A stretch of DNA of 64,000 nt from Mycolicibacterium tusciae JS617 (GCF_000243415.2 NZ_KI912270.1:6095837-6159836); one strand, 5' to 3'; positions 7,999-16,186 are shown, numbered from the stretch's first letter. Notes: generated from the letters alone by a model not told the origin. Program-made: numbers and translations.

Positions 7999-8814
7999 TC
8001 ATCGAGGGCATAGCTGCGTGAAAGCAATGCTGACGATCCCGCCCGAGATATTGCCTGTTACCCACTTCATGCCGACCGTTCGCAGGTCTTGGCCCAGCGA
8101 GGTGGTGATACGGCTCAGATCCCAGCCGCTGTTGCGCTGGGCACAGGCACGATTGGCGGCACTGAGGATGCCAGGTGAGTAGACGCTACCCAGCTGCAGA
8201 ATCTGAGCCGCATCGAGCGCTTGAAGAAACCGACGCGCCTCAGGTGAATTCGGTGATGAGCCTGGACCTGCGGGCGTTTGGGACTGTGGTGCAGGGGGAA
8301 GCGGCTGTGGCGCGGTCGTCGGCAATGCTGTCGGGGTTCCGCCCCGTGCAGGACATTCGACTTGCACACCGTCCGATGAACACGCGGACCTATTGCCCGG
8401 ATGTATGACGAAACCGAACTGCTCTAACGGAGCTAATAGCGAGCGGTTCTCCTGCGGACCGACTGCAAATATCACGCTCTTGGTGGCAGTGTTTCCCTCG
8501 GCGTATGGGCCCAGAATGGCCAGGTCGGCACTAATCGCCGACTCCGAGCGCAGCGGATACGTGCCAAACATGTAGATGCCAGTGCCGCTACGCCCCATAC
8601 ACCGGCCACGGTCAGTCGCCGATGGCATTAGCCGGGAACCAGCCTCGACGACGCCGCAAAGGGTGTCCTGCCAGTCGTCCATCGTTCCGGTCAACCGCCC
8701 GGCAGTCGCTGTACCGCCGGCGATCTCTGTCCGCGCTGGGGGCGGAGACGGGGATGAACATCCCGCCAACGTCGCCATCGCGACGATCAGGGAGAACCAG
8801 AAGGATTTCCTCAT
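7999..8814 (-). CDS. Putative lipoprotein, 271 aa
   Basis: The start MRKSFWFSLIVAMATLAGC at 8814 gives a lipoprotein signal peptide with the lipobox LAGC at residue 19, so the protein should be lipid-anchored outside the membrane. A proline/threonine-rich linker (about 160-190) splits an N-terminal cysteine-containing domain from a C-terminal helical domain (FLQALDAAQILQLGSVYSPG), which resembles the DUF732-type repeats of mycobacterial secreted proteins. The ATG overlaps the stop of the upstream DUF2510 gene as ATGA, so the two are coupled. The function is unknown. Confidence 0.7.
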   Translation of the reverse strand: MRKSFWFSLIVAMATLAGCSSPSPPPARTEIAGGTATAGRLTGTMDDWQDTLCGVVEAGSRLMPSATDRGRCMGRSGTGIYMFGTYPLRSESAISADLAILGPYAEGNTATKSVIFAVGPQENRSLLAPLEQFGFVIHPGNRSACSSDGVQVECPARGGTPTALPTTAPQPLPPAPQSQTPAGPGSSPNSPEARRFLQALDAAQILQLGSVYSPGILSAANRACAQRNSGWDLSRITTSLGQDLRTVGMKWVTGNISGGIVSIAFTQLCPR

Positions 8815-9680
8815 TGGCCGCTTCGAATCCTCCACGCCTGATCGCGACAAAGCGCGCCGACGGCTGCCGCGATCTGCCAATCGGCCTGAGCACTTTGATC
8901 AGGCAAGCCGTCCAGATAGAACGGCAGTGCCCCGAGAACCAGTTCAGGATTTTCACGCAGCGCTGCGCATATCTCGCGGCCCTGGTCTAGTACCACTTCA
9001 TCGGCGGGCCACCGGCTCCATCCTGGCCACCTCTCCTTGGTCACCGTGCTCAGATACCGCTCTTCGTCCTCGCTGAGGGAAGGGCGGTGGACGACCAAAC
9101 CCGCGATGGCGAGCACAGCGAAAGAGGTCGCGACCAGACCCGTGATCAGGAGCCAACGACGACCATTTTTGTGAGTCGATTTGTGACCCGCCACCTTCGG
9201 TTGACTGTGGCTCGCGGAGGTAATTCTTCGACTCCGCGCAACAGGTGGTCGGAACCGGGCACGTTGTGATAGCTCCGGCCGCGAGATCGGTAACGGACTC
9301 GATTGCGATGTAGGCCCCCGATCCTTCGTCCACTGCCGTTCGTTCCAGTACGGCTCGTTTTGAGGTCCGTCCGAGCCGGGACACCGTCGAAGCGGCGATG
9401 TCTCGGCATCGTTCATGGGCGACGACGTGGGACGCGGTGGCGGACAGACGTGCTGTGCGACTATCGGCCGTGTGCGATGCGAAGCGGAAGCATCGCGCTC
9501 GATCTCATAGGCAGGAATTGGGTAAGTCCCAGGGGCAACATCAAACTCATCATCCCCGACAGGTGCCTCTGCGATCGATGCATACAGCGACGTCCACCGC
9601 CACCCATCCCAATACCGCTCGCCCTCTTCACCGTATGGGTCGCGGTACCAACCAGGGGAAGATGGAAGGTCCATGGTCAT
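8811..9680 (-). CDS. DUF2510 membrane protein with DUF732-like C-terminus, 289 aa
   Basis: Residues about 5-30 (GWYRDPYGEEGERYWDGWRWT) are a clear DUF2510 domain. A second, degenerate copy follows at about 100-120 (PYWNERQWT). One membrane segment (WLLITGLVATSFAVLAIAGL) lies at about 185. The outer part (SLSEDEERYLSTVT ... LDQGREICAALRENPELVLG) has the helix-cysteine pattern of DUF732. So DUF2510 repeats face the cytoplasm and a small helical domain faces outward. The first of two close ATG codons (9680) is chosen. It forms an operon with the lipoprotein downstream. Confidence 0.7.
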   Translation of the reverse strand: MTMDLPSSPGWYRDPYGEEGERYWDGWRWTSLYASIAEAPVGDDEFDVAPGTYPIPAYEIERDASASHRTRPIVAQHVCPPPRPTSSPMNDAETSPLRRCPGSDGPQNEPYWNERQWTKDRGPTSQSSPLPISRPELSQRARFRPPVARSRRITSASHSQPKVAGHKSTHKNGRRWLLITGLVATSFAVLAIAGLVVHRPSLSEDEERYLSTVTKERWPGWSRWPADEVVLDQGREICAALRENPELVLGALPFYLDGLPDQSAQADWQIAAAVGALCRDQAWRIRSGQ

Positions 9681-9931
9681 AGCGCGCCGCCGATTGCGCT
9701 CGGAATTTTGCGCCCATGAGCGACGGTTTCGACCTGCACACCACGAGATAGCGGTGTCAGCACACCCGGGGCCGACGAGCAGAAGGATCAGTTTCATCGA
9801 TCACCCTTCTGCAATCCTCGGCCCCGCCGAGTGCCCGCCAACACCCCGCAACAAGCGAGTACACAGGCAAAATGATGCTACTTATAAGTCTGTAGACCAA
9901 CAAGTAGCGGCACGGGACCGTAATTCCCGAA
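9681..9931. promoter_or_regulatory. Divergent intergenic region
   Basis: These 251 bp lie between the leftward DUF2510 gene and the rightward XRE regulator. An AT-rich stretch at about 9868-9905 (ATGATGCTACTTATAAGTC) stands out in this GC-rich DNA and contains ACTTATAAGT, a perfect 10-bp palindrome. It is a plausible operator for the XRE protein starting at 9932. Confidence 0.4.
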
Positions 9932-10147
9932 ATGGAAGGCCAGCTGCAGCGGATCGTGGGGCACAACCTGCGTCGCCAACGCATGGAGCAAGGCTTCAGC
10001 CAGGAGGCGTTCGCCGAACGAATGGGCGTCCACCGCACCTACTTCAGTTCCGTCGAGCGCGGAGAGCGCAACCTCACTCTTCAGACTCTGGAGAAGATCG
10101 CGGACTTCCTTGGCGTCGATCCACGCGACCTGTTGAGTGAGCCGTAA
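9932..10147 (+). CDS. XRE-family helix-turn-helix regulator, 71 aa
   Basis: This is a stand-alone Cro/CI-type DNA-binding domain: LRRQRMEQGFSQEAFAERMGVHRTYFSSVERGERNLTLQTLEKIADFLG covers the five helices, with the recognition helix at HRTYFSSVERG. There is no other domain. The size is typical of mobile-element repressors. It precedes a string of other DNA-binding proteins, suggesting control of a degraded integrative element. Confidence 0.88.
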   Translation: MEGQLQRIVGHNLRRQRMEQGFSQEAFAERMGVHRTYFSSVERGERNLTLQTLEKIADFLGVDPRDLLSEP

Positions 10148-10267
10148 TCCCGCTCACGCCTGGCCCAGCTGGGGCAGCGCCGCGTCTGACCGCTGATCAC
10201 CCAAACAGCACACAGTCGAAAACCTACGGTCGACTCGTCTTTTCCTGGCGTACCTAGTATCTCGTCG

Positions 10268-10606
10268 GTGGCAGCGGACGACACCCCACAATTCCGCATC
10301 ATGCGGGCCCGGCTCGGAGCATTCGAATCTTGGGCCAGAACCGAGGACCGGACGGCACGGACCCGGCCTGCCAGAAAGGCGGCGTTGGAACGGTTTGAAC
10401 GCGAAGTTGACCCCGAAGGTGCACTGACACCGCAGGAGCGCGCCAAGCGGGCTGAGTGGGCGCGCAAAGCGCACATGCAGCGGATGGCGATGAAGTCGGC
10501 GGCAGCACGTAAGCGCCGCAAGGTGATCTGCCCTTCCTGCGGCCAGCCGAAAGAATCCAACGCCTCGATGTGCCCGAAGTGCATCAACAAGATTCGCGAA
10601 GCGTGA
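10268..10606 (+). CDS. Zinc-ribbon protein, 112 aa
   Basis: Most of the chain is a strongly charged helix rich in Arg/Lys/Glu (RPARKAALERFEREVDPEG, ERAKRAEWARKAHMQRM). It ends in a four-cysteine ribbon, CPSCGQPKESNASMCPKC. Such proteins probably bind nucleic acid, but I cannot name a family. The GTG at 10268 gives the start. The stop overlaps the next gene's GTG (GTGA), opening a four-gene overlapping operon to 11908. Confidence 0.65.
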   Translation: MAADDTPQFRIMRARLGAFESWARTEDRTARTRPARKAALERFEREVDPEGALTPQERAKRAEWARKAHMQRMAMKSAAARKRRKVICPSCGQPKESNASMCPKCINKIREA

Positions 10607-10995
10607 CCACGCTTCCGCCGTGGCTGACGATTACGCAGGTAGCCGAGTACTGCGGGCTTGATCGCAGCGAGGTCTACCACAAGATGCTGCCAGACCTAGA
10701 GTTCCGCCGAATCGGCGTCCGAGGCGGCGTCGCACCGTGGGGCCGTTTCATTCGTGTCGAACGAGGTTCAGTACTCCAGATGCGCGGAGAACCCATCCCG
10801 CCCGCCGAGATGTTGCCGCGGTGGGTGACACTCAGACAAGCCGGTGACTACTACCAAGTCAGCCCACATCTGATTCGCAGAATGATCGCCTACGAACAAC
10901 TTGATGCCCGACGCATCGGCTCCAGCAGAACTATCCGCATCGACCGGGAATCGCTACTGCAGCTAGGTCTCATCCGAATCTGCCGGGCTCCGTGA
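10603..10995 (+). CDS. Protein with two tandem excisionase-type helix-turn-helix domains, 130 aa
   Basis: Two winged-helix units of the MerR/excisionase type lie in tandem: WLTITQVAEYCGLDRSEVYH (about 5-60) and WVTLRQAGDYYQVSPHLIRR with wing RRIGSSRTIRIDRESLLQL (about 68-125). Each would contact DNA, so the protein could bind paired sites. The start GTG overlaps the previous stop, and its own stop overlaps the next ATG. Confidence 0.65.
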   Translation: MTTLPPWLTITQVAEYCGLDRSEVYHKMLPDLEFRRIGVRGGVAPWGRFIRVERGSVLQMRGEPIPPAEMLPRWVTLRQAGDYYQVSPHLIRRMIAYEQLDARRIGSSRTIRIDRESLLQLGLIRICRAP

Positions 10996-11204
10996 AGCGG
11001 AGATACATCAGCATCGCCGAGGCCGCCGACTACCTCCAAGTCAGCGACCGCACTGTGCGGCGATTGATCGCCGACGGCGAGTTGACCGGATACCGGATGG
11101 GCCGCTCGCGCCGAACGATCCGCGTTGACCTCAACGAGATCGATGAGCAGCTGATGCGGCCGATGAATGCGCCCCTACGAGTGCGGAAACGGCGCAGCTC
11201 ATGA
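10992..11204 (+). CDS. Excisionase-family DNA-binding protein, 70 aa
   Basis: This is a canonical single helix-turn-helix of the excisionase (HTH_17) type: YISIAEAADYLQVSDRTVRRLIADGELTGYRMGRSRRTIRVDLNEID. The tail is basic (RVRKRRSS). It overlaps both neighbours by four bases. Excisionases bend DNA at att sites to direct integrases toward excision, but no intact partner integrase lies next to it. Confidence 0.85.
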   Translation: MKRRYISIAEAADYLQVSDRTVRRLIADGELTGYRMGRSRRTIRVDLNEIDEQLMRPMNAPLRVRKRRSS

Positions 11205-11908
11205 CTGGCGACCCTGGGTCGATCAAGGCGATGGCCCGATGCGGCCAGTGTGGGCATTTCGCCAGCGTGCATCACGGTGGCGGCGGTGGACGGCCCGGGG
11301 GATCACCCTGTGCCGCACTAGACTGCGACTGCGCCAAGTTCGGCGAACCTGACGATGCTCGGGTGCCGCTGGGCAACCAGAATCTGACGGCTGTCGAGGT
11401 TGCACAGCTCACGGGTTTGTCGGTGCACACACTCAGCTACTGGCGGCAAAGCGGTCAGGGACCCAAGACGATTAAGGCGGGTTCCCGCACGCTGTATCGC
11501 CGCGAAGACGTGGAGCGCTGGCTGGCCGATGTCGACGGACGAACCGTGCCGACTCAAGCCAGCGCATCCGACTGGTTCACCAGGGCCATCAAAGCAGCAG
11601 AACAGATCGATCCCGCTCACACGTCACCGTGGAAACTGGCCAGCACTTACGCGCTGCTGGCCATCGCGGAAGCAATGCTGACCCAGCGACTGCAGAAACC
11701 GGCGAAGCCAGCAGCCGCCAAAATCACCGAGCACCGGAATGGCGACTTGCTGACAGTGGCCGACGTGGCCGCGATGACCCGAATGTCTGTCGGCACCTTG
11801 CGATACTGGCGGCACACAGGCTCCGGTGGTCCGCCCTCGGTCAAGTTGGGACGACGGGTGCTCTACCGCCGGGCCGACGTCGAGAATTGGCTAGCTGAGG
11901 CACACTGA
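11201..11908 (+). CDS. Double helix-turn-helix protein with N-terminal zinc-binding segment, 235 aa
   Basis: An N-terminal Cys/His cluster (CGQCGHFASVHH ... CAALDCDC) is followed by one excisionase-type domain (LTAVEVAQLTGLSVHTLSYWRQ, about 63-110). A helical linker leads to a second such domain (LTVADVAAMTRMSVGTLRYWRH, about 185-232). The two domains are clearly related and probably arose by duplication. It closes the overlapping four-gene operon that starts at 10268. Confidence 0.68.
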   Translation: MTGDPGSIKAMARCGQCGHFASVHHGGGGGRPGGSPCAALDCDCAKFGEPDDARVPLGNQNLTAVEVAQLTGLSVHTLSYWRQSGQGPKTIKAGSRTLYRREDVERWLADVDGRTVPTQASASDWFTRAIKAAEQIDPAHTSPWKLASTYALLAIAEAMLTQRLQKPAKPAAAKITEHRNGDLLTVADVAAMTRMSVGTLRYWRHTGSGGPPSVKLGRRVLYRRADVENWLAEAH

Positions 11909-11966
11909 GGCGCACGTCCTCGACAAACCGTAGCCGTGCCGGAGCTTCGTATGTTGCGATTAGACG

Positions 11967-12113
11967 ATGGCTGGCATCCCGAGTGATGTGGTGACACAAC
12001 GCAACAAAGTGCGGCAGGCAGTAGCGGCGACGATCGCGGCCCAGAAGCAGAACAACCTCGTTGTCGGAACGTGTGTTGACGACGGTCGAAAAGTAGGCCA
12101 GAAGCGACGGTGA
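11967..12113 (+). pseudogene. Small gene truncated by the IS21 end
   Basis: The open frame begins MAGIPSDVVTQRNKVRQAVA and is typical of a short helical accessory protein. From codon 36 onward the frame runs into the insertion-sequence terminal repeat (TCVDDGRKVGQKRR), so the native 3' end is missing. I do not see its continuation after 16186. No family is recognised, and there is only a weak ribosome site. Confidence 0.4.
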
Positions 12114-12135
12114 AAAGTAGGCCACGTGGTCGTGG

Positions 12136-12414
12136 TTATTGTGCCGTGTTGTCGGCTCTGGCGGAGGGCAAGGTGTCGATTCCGGTGTCTTTGAGCCGAT
12201 AGCTGGAGCCTTTGAGGGTCAGGACGTCGGCGTGGTGCACGATGCGGTCGATCATCGCCGCGGCCACCACTTGGTCTCCAAACACGTCGCCCCAGCGGGC
12301 GAAGGGCAGGTTCGAGGTCAGAATCAGTGAGGCGTGCTCGTAGCGGCTGGAGACCAGTTGGAAGAACAGGTTCGCCGCGTCCTGCTCGAAGGGGATGTAG
12401 CCGACCTCGTCGAC
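12136..12414 (-). pseudogene. istB: istB fragment (3' end), left copy
   Basis: The minus-strand frame starts within the Walker B motif of the IstB helper ATPase (VDEVGYIPFEQD) and runs to a TAA at 12136. Everything N-terminal, including the Walker A motif, is missing. The cut point coincides with the GTCGAC arm of the palindromic recombination site, so the recombinase element inserted in the Walker B codons. An almost identical fragment faces the other way at 15846. Confidence 0.85.
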
Positions 12415-12440
12415 TTATGCCGAGGTCGGCATAAGTCGAC
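12409..12440. other. 32-bp palindromic recombination site, left
   Basis: Two 15-bp arms, GTCGACTTATGCCGA and its complement, flank a GG centre. The identical sequence, in the same direct orientation including GG, occurs at 15820-15851. This is what attL/attR-type crossover sites of a tyrosine recombinase would look like. Confidence 0.65.
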
Positions 12441-12608
12441 CTATGCCGACCCCGTGACTATGCCGACTCGTGCCGGGGTCGCTGAACGAAGCGCCTGGTT
12501 GCGTCGTGCGGATCGGTTCCAGAGTCTCCAAAATGCTCGGCATAGTTCCGGCGTTGTGGTGACGCTTCTGTGGTTGGAGCACGGTGCTCCAAGTACGGAG
12601 ATGAGGTC

Positions 12609-13796
12609 ATGTCGGGAACCCGCAGGAAGCCTGGCCGGATGGGGCCGTTTATTGCCGGCTTGCACGCCAGGTGGTCGGAGCTGGGATATTCGGATCTCGC
12701 GATTCGGAACATGTTGAAAGACGTCGGCGCAGTCGGCCGGTGGATGCAGCAACACGGTGTGCAACCGGGCGATTTGTCGCCTGCGTCGCTGGATGCCTTC
12801 CGTCAGCACCGGATTGCTGCCGGGGCGCGAAAGATACCGAGCGTCAAGAGCTTCGAGCCCATGATCAGGTTCCTGCGTGAGCAGGGCGTCGTCGTGGAAG
12901 CGTCCATGAATGATAGTCCGCTGCAGCGACTGCTTGCCGATTACCGCGGTTGGCTGATCGACGAACGTGGTCTGGCGCAGATGACCGTCATCCGCTACGA
13001 GAACCTGGCCCGCCGATTCCTGACACTGCATCAACTCGATTCCGGCGTCGCGGTGACCGGCGCCGAGGTGGTGGCGTTCCTTCTGCAGGAGAGCCAGCGA
13101 GTCAGCGTCGGCTCAGCCAAAGGCCGAGTCGCCGAGCTGCGCTCGTTGTTGCGCTTCCTGTTCGTTCGGGGGCTGACGCCGCGACTGTTGACCACAGCAG
13201 TTCCCCCCGTTGCGGGCTGGCGCGACACCGGCATTCCCAAGGCCCTGCCCGCTGGGCACGTGCAGCAGCTGCTGGATCATTGCGACCGCAGCGACCCCGT
13301 CCAGGTTCGCGACTACGCGATTCTGATGCTGGTGGCCCGTCTTGGGTTGCGCTCGATTGAGGTCGCGCGGATGCAACTCGATGACATCGACTGGCGTGCC
13401 GGTCGGATCATTCTGCACGGCAAAGCGTGTCGCGAGGACGGAATGCCGTTGCCGGAAGAGGTTGGCGAAGCCCTGGCTGACTATCTCACCGACGTCCGTC
13501 CGCGGACCCAGTTGCGCGCGGTGTTCGTCTCGTGCAAAGCGCCTCGCCGAGCGATCAGACCAGATTTGGTCAGCGACGTGACACGGCGAGCGTGCGATCG
13601 GGCCGGGCTCCCACGTGTCGGGGCGCACCGGCTGCGGCACACCCTGGCCACCGAGATGCTGCAGCGCGGAGTCAAACTCGCCGATATCGGTCAGGTGCTT
13701 CGTCACCGCGATCTGGCCACCACCGCTCTCTACGCCAAAGTCGACCTGGCGACCCTGAGAACGATCGCGCTGCCCTGGCCCGGAGACGACCAGTGA
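12609..13796 (+). CDS. Tyrosine recombinase 1 of the trio, 395 aa
   Basis: The catalytic residues are all present: Arg I in VARLGLRSIEVARM, HxxR in GAHRLRHTLATEM, the second His in VLRHRDLATT, and the nucleophile Tyr in ALYAKVD. A core-binding SAM-like domain occupies about 110-200 (LLADYRGWLIDERGLAQ). The N-terminal 100 residues are an extra helical part (SDLAIRNMLKDVGAVGRWMQ). The start ATG 12609 has GGAG eight to nine bases upstream and is preferred to the longer frame. Its stop overlaps the next gene by GTGA. The three together probably act as one hetero-oligomeric recombinase. Confidence 0.88.
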   Translation: MSGTRRKPGRMGPFIAGLHARWSELGYSDLAIRNMLKDVGAVGRWMQQHGVQPGDLSPASLDAFRQHRIAAGARKIPSVKSFEPMIRFLREQGVVVEASMNDSPLQRLLADYRGWLIDERGLAQMTVIRYENLARRFLTLHQLDSGVAVTGAEVVAFLLQESQRVSVGSAKGRVAELRSLLRFLFVRGLTPRLLTTAVPPVAGWRDTGIPKALPAGHVQQLLDHCDRSDPVQVRDYAILMLVARLGLRSIEVARMQLDDIDWRAGRIILHGKACREDGMPLPEEVGEALADYLTDVRPRTQLRAVFVSCKAPRRAIRPDLVSDVTRRACDRAGLPRVGAHRLRHTLATEMLQRGVKLADIGQVLRHRDLATTALYAKVDLATLRTIALPWPGDDQ

Positions 13797-14725
13797 CCGC
13801 ACTGTCTGACGCCGCGGCGGATTATCTGCGGCTACGAAACCAGCTGGGCCATGACCTGGCCGAGTACCACCGCCTGCTACCTCGTTTCGTGGCCGTCCTC
13901 GATGACGCCGGCCTGCCAACGGTGACCGTGGCTGCCGCGATGGCGTGGGCCAACGCACCCGACGTCGATCCTTTGGGCACCGTGGCGTCCCGCCGAATGA
14001 CCATCGCCCGTGGCTTCGCTCGACACATGGCCGGGCTCGACGCCCGCACCGAGATCCCCCCGTTCGGCGTGGTCGGTTCACGGCGACAACGCCACGAGCC
14101 CTACATTTTCAGTCCCACTGATATTGACATGCTGTTGGGCGGCGCCCAAGGTTTACGGACCCGGTTCGCCTGCGCGACCCACCACAGCATGATCGGGCTG
14201 TTGGCCGCCACCGGGATGCGGGTCGGTGAAGTGATCCGTCTTGACCGCGCCGATGTCTGCTCCTTGGATGCGCGGCTGCTGATCCGCGAATCGAAGTTCG
14301 GTAAGTCGCGCATCGTGCCGTTGCATCCCTCTGTTCTCGACGCGCTGCAGTGCTACGCCAGGTTGCGTGACGACGTTCACTCCCAGCCGGCGACAGCGAG
14401 CTTCTTTGTCTCCAGCCGGGGCAACCGGATGGTCTATCAAACAGTTCAGTCGGTGTTTCGAAACCTCTGTGACAGTGCGGGAATCGGTGCGGATGCGCCG
14501 TCGCAGCCACGGATTCACGACCTGCGACACACCTTCGCTATCCGCACCCTGATCGGCTGGTATTGCGCCGGAGAGGACGTCGAGGCACGCCTACCGGTGC
14601 TATCGACCTACCTGGGCCATCGCGATCCGCGGTGGACTTACTGGTATCTATCGGCCGCCCCAGAACTGCTGGCCTTGGCGGCCTCACGCCTGGAAGCAAC
14701 CAGCATGCCGGGCGGCACCCGATGA
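13793..14725 (+). CDS. Tyrosine recombinase 2 of the trio, 310 aa
   Basis: The protein has Arg I in AATGMRVGEVIRL, HxxR in IHDLRHTFAIRT, His in YLGHRDPRW and Tyr in TYWYLSAAPE, so the active site is complete. An unusual insert lies between the HxxR and LGH boxes (LIGWYCAGEDVEARLPVLSTY). The GTG at 13793 overlaps the previous stop. A longer frame runs upstream but lies inside gene 1. The stop overlaps the third gene as ATGA. Confidence 0.87.
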   Translation: MTALSDAAADYLRLRNQLGHDLAEYHRLLPRFVAVLDDAGLPTVTVAAAMAWANAPDVDPLGTVASRRMTIARGFARHMAGLDARTEIPPFGVVGSRRQRHEPYIFSPTDIDMLLGGAQGLRTRFACATHHSMIGLLAATGMRVGEVIRLDRADVCSLDARLLIRESKFGKSRIVPLHPSVLDALQCYARLRDDVHSQPATASFFVSSRGNRMVYQTVQSVFRNLCDSAGIGADAPSQPRIHDLRHTFAIRTLIGWYCAGEDVEARLPVLSTYLGHRDPRWTYWYLSAAPELLALAASRLEATSMPGGTR

Positions 14726-15711
14726 GCCCCATCGCGCCGACGCTGCAAGCGTTCTTCACCGACCGGCTCACCAAGCAGCGCCAAGTCAGTCCACGCACCA
14801 TCGCGTCCTACCGCGACTCCCTTCGGCTGCTGATCGGGTTCGCCCAAGAGCGCACCGGCAAGGCGCCCTCGCGGCTGGAGTGGACCGACCTCGACGCCGA
14901 CCTGATCGCGGCGTTCCTCGACCACCTCGAACACGTTCGGCGCAACAGCGCCCGCACCCGCAATCTTCGGCTAACCGCGATCCGCTCCCTGTTTGGCTTC
15001 GCCGCTCTGCGCCACCCCGAGCACGCCGAGGTGATCCAGCGGGTCTTGGCGATACCGGCCAAACGGTTCGACAAGCAACTCATCACCTTCCTCACCGCGA
15101 CTGAGATCGAGGCCCTCATCGACGCTCCCGACACGGATCGATGGGAAGGCCGCAGAGACCGTGCGCTACTGCTGTTGGCGAGCCAGACTGGGCTACGGGT
15201 TGCAGAACTGACCGGTCTCAACTGCAGCGACATCACCTTCGGAGACGGATCGAGCGTTCGCTGCATGGGGAAAGGCCGAAAGCGCCGCGCGGTTCCCCTG
15301 ACGACGACAACCCAAGCAGTGCTGCGCATCTGGCTCACCGAGCGTGGTGACGCCCGCGATCAGCCCCTGTTTCCCACCCGGTCCGGACGGCGGCTCAGCA
15401 CCGACGCAGTCGAAAGGCTCGTCCGACTGCACGCGGTTACTGCTGCGCGAACGTGCCCCACGATCCGACCCGCCGAACTGCACCCGCACGTGCTGCGGCA
15501 CACCTGCGCAATGTCGCTGCTGCACGCCGGAATCGACACTGCGGTCATCGCTTTATGGCTCGGTCACGCCGACATCCGATCAACCGGCATCTACCTGCAC
15601 ACCGACCTCACCATCAAGCAGCGAGCACTCGATGCGATGACCTCGCCCTCCACCAAACCCGGCTGCTACCGCCCACGCGACAAGCTGCTCGTCTTCCTCG
15701 AAGGCCTATAA
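14722..15711 (+). CDS. Tyrosine recombinase 3 of the trio, 329 aa
   Basis: This is a XerC/D-like protein with the SAM-like core-binding domain first (FFTDRLTKQRQVSPRTIASYR) and a full catalytic set: ASQTGLRVAELTGL, HPHVLRHTCAMSL, LWLGHADIRST and GIYLHTDL. It starts with ATG overlapping the previous stop. It ends about 70 bp before the right inverted repeat. Confidence 0.9.
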   Translation: MSPIAPTLQAFFTDRLTKQRQVSPRTIASYRDSLRLLIGFAQERTGKAPSRLEWTDLDADLIAAFLDHLEHVRRNSARTRNLRLTAIRSLFGFAALRHPEHAEVIQRVLAIPAKRFDKQLITFLTATEIEALIDAPDTDRWEGRRDRALLLLASQTGLRVAELTGLNCSDITFGDGSSVRCMGKGRKRRAVPLTTTTQAVLRIWLTERGDARDQPLFPTRSGRRLSTDAVERLVRLHAVTAARTCPTIRPAELHPHVLRHTCAMSLLHAGIDTAVIALWLGHADIRSTGIYLHTDLTIKQRALDAMTSPSTKPGCYRPRDKLLVFLEGL

Positions 15712-15819
15712 CTATGCCGACCACAACGACCGCACAGCACATGTTCCGAGATCACCACCTCCGCAACCAGTTCGACACCTTTACCGGCACGAGTCGGCAT
15801 AGTCACGGGGTCGGCATAG

Positions 15820-15851
15820 GTCGACTTATGCCGAGGTCGGCATAAGTCGAC
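15820..15851. other. 32-bp palindromic recombination site, right
   Basis: It is identical to the site at 12409-12440 and in the same orientation, with the asymmetric GG centre conserved. Because the rest of the repeats are inverted but this centre is not, the centre itself probably defines the polarity of strand exchange. Confidence 0.65.
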
Positions 15852-16124
15852 GAAGTCGGCTACATCCCGTTCGAGCAGGACGCCGCGAACCTGTTCTTCC
15901 AACTGGTCTCCAGCCGCTACGAACACGCCTCGCTGATCCTGACCTCGAACCTGCCCTTCGCCCGCTGGGGCGACGTGTTCGGTGATCAAGTGGTGGCCGC
16001 CGCGATGATCGACCGCATCGTGCACCACGCGGACGTCTTGACCCTCAAAGGCTCCAGCTATCGGCTCAAGGACACCGGAATCGACACCTTGCCCTCCGCC
16101 AGAGCCGACAACACGGCACAATAA
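15846..16124 (+). pseudogene. istB: istB fragment (3' end), right copy
   Basis: The plus-strand frame reads VDEVGYIPFEQDAANLFFQ through SNLPFARWGDVFGD and DRIVHHADVLTLKGSSYRL to a TAA at 16122-16124. It lacks the N-terminal two thirds, including Walker A. It is the same fragment as the left copy but points outward the other way. Confidence 0.88.
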
Positions 16125-16186
16125 CCACGACCACGTGGCCTACTTTTCACCGTCGCTTCTGGCCTAGATTTCGACCGTCGTCAACA

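Larger units (their letters stand above)
12074..12476. repeat. Left 403-bp terminal inverted repeat
   Basis: From the outer edge inward it holds an IS21 terminus, an istB 3' fragment (minus strand), a 32-bp palindrome, then two direct copies of CTATGCCGAC at about 12440-12470. It pairs with 15784-16186, which is exactly the same length, with scattered substitutions. Confidence 0.85.
12074..16186. mobile_element. Recombinase-trio (RIT-type) element bounded by inverted IS21 ends
   Basis: This 4.1-kb unit has three overlapping tyrosine recombinase genes at its centre. The outer borders read TGTTGACGACGGTCGAA inward on both sides, an IS21-type terminus. Each side carries the 3' third of an istB gene pointing outward, then a 60-bp recombinase-element end. 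Three back-to-back tyrosine recombinases with inverted terminal repeats is the layout known as a RIT element. The novelty is that both ends carry the same outward istB piece instead of the two halves of one gene. I found no clear target duplication outside the IS21 ends. Confidence 0.8.
15784..16186. repeat. Right 403-bp terminal inverted repeat
   Basis: This is the mirror of 12074-12476: recombinase-element end, 32-bp palindrome, istB 3' fragment, IS21 terminus ending GTCGTCAACA. The equal length and only point differences (for example GAAGTC versus GAGGTC at the istB junction) suggest a duplication that has diverged slightly. Confidence 0.85.

Noticed and set aside
12415..12476. Repeated TATGCCGAC units looked like the start of a CRISPR array.
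   Set aside because: There are only a few short palindromic units, no regular spacers, no cas genes, and the same block recurs inverted at 15784; they are recombinase end repeats.
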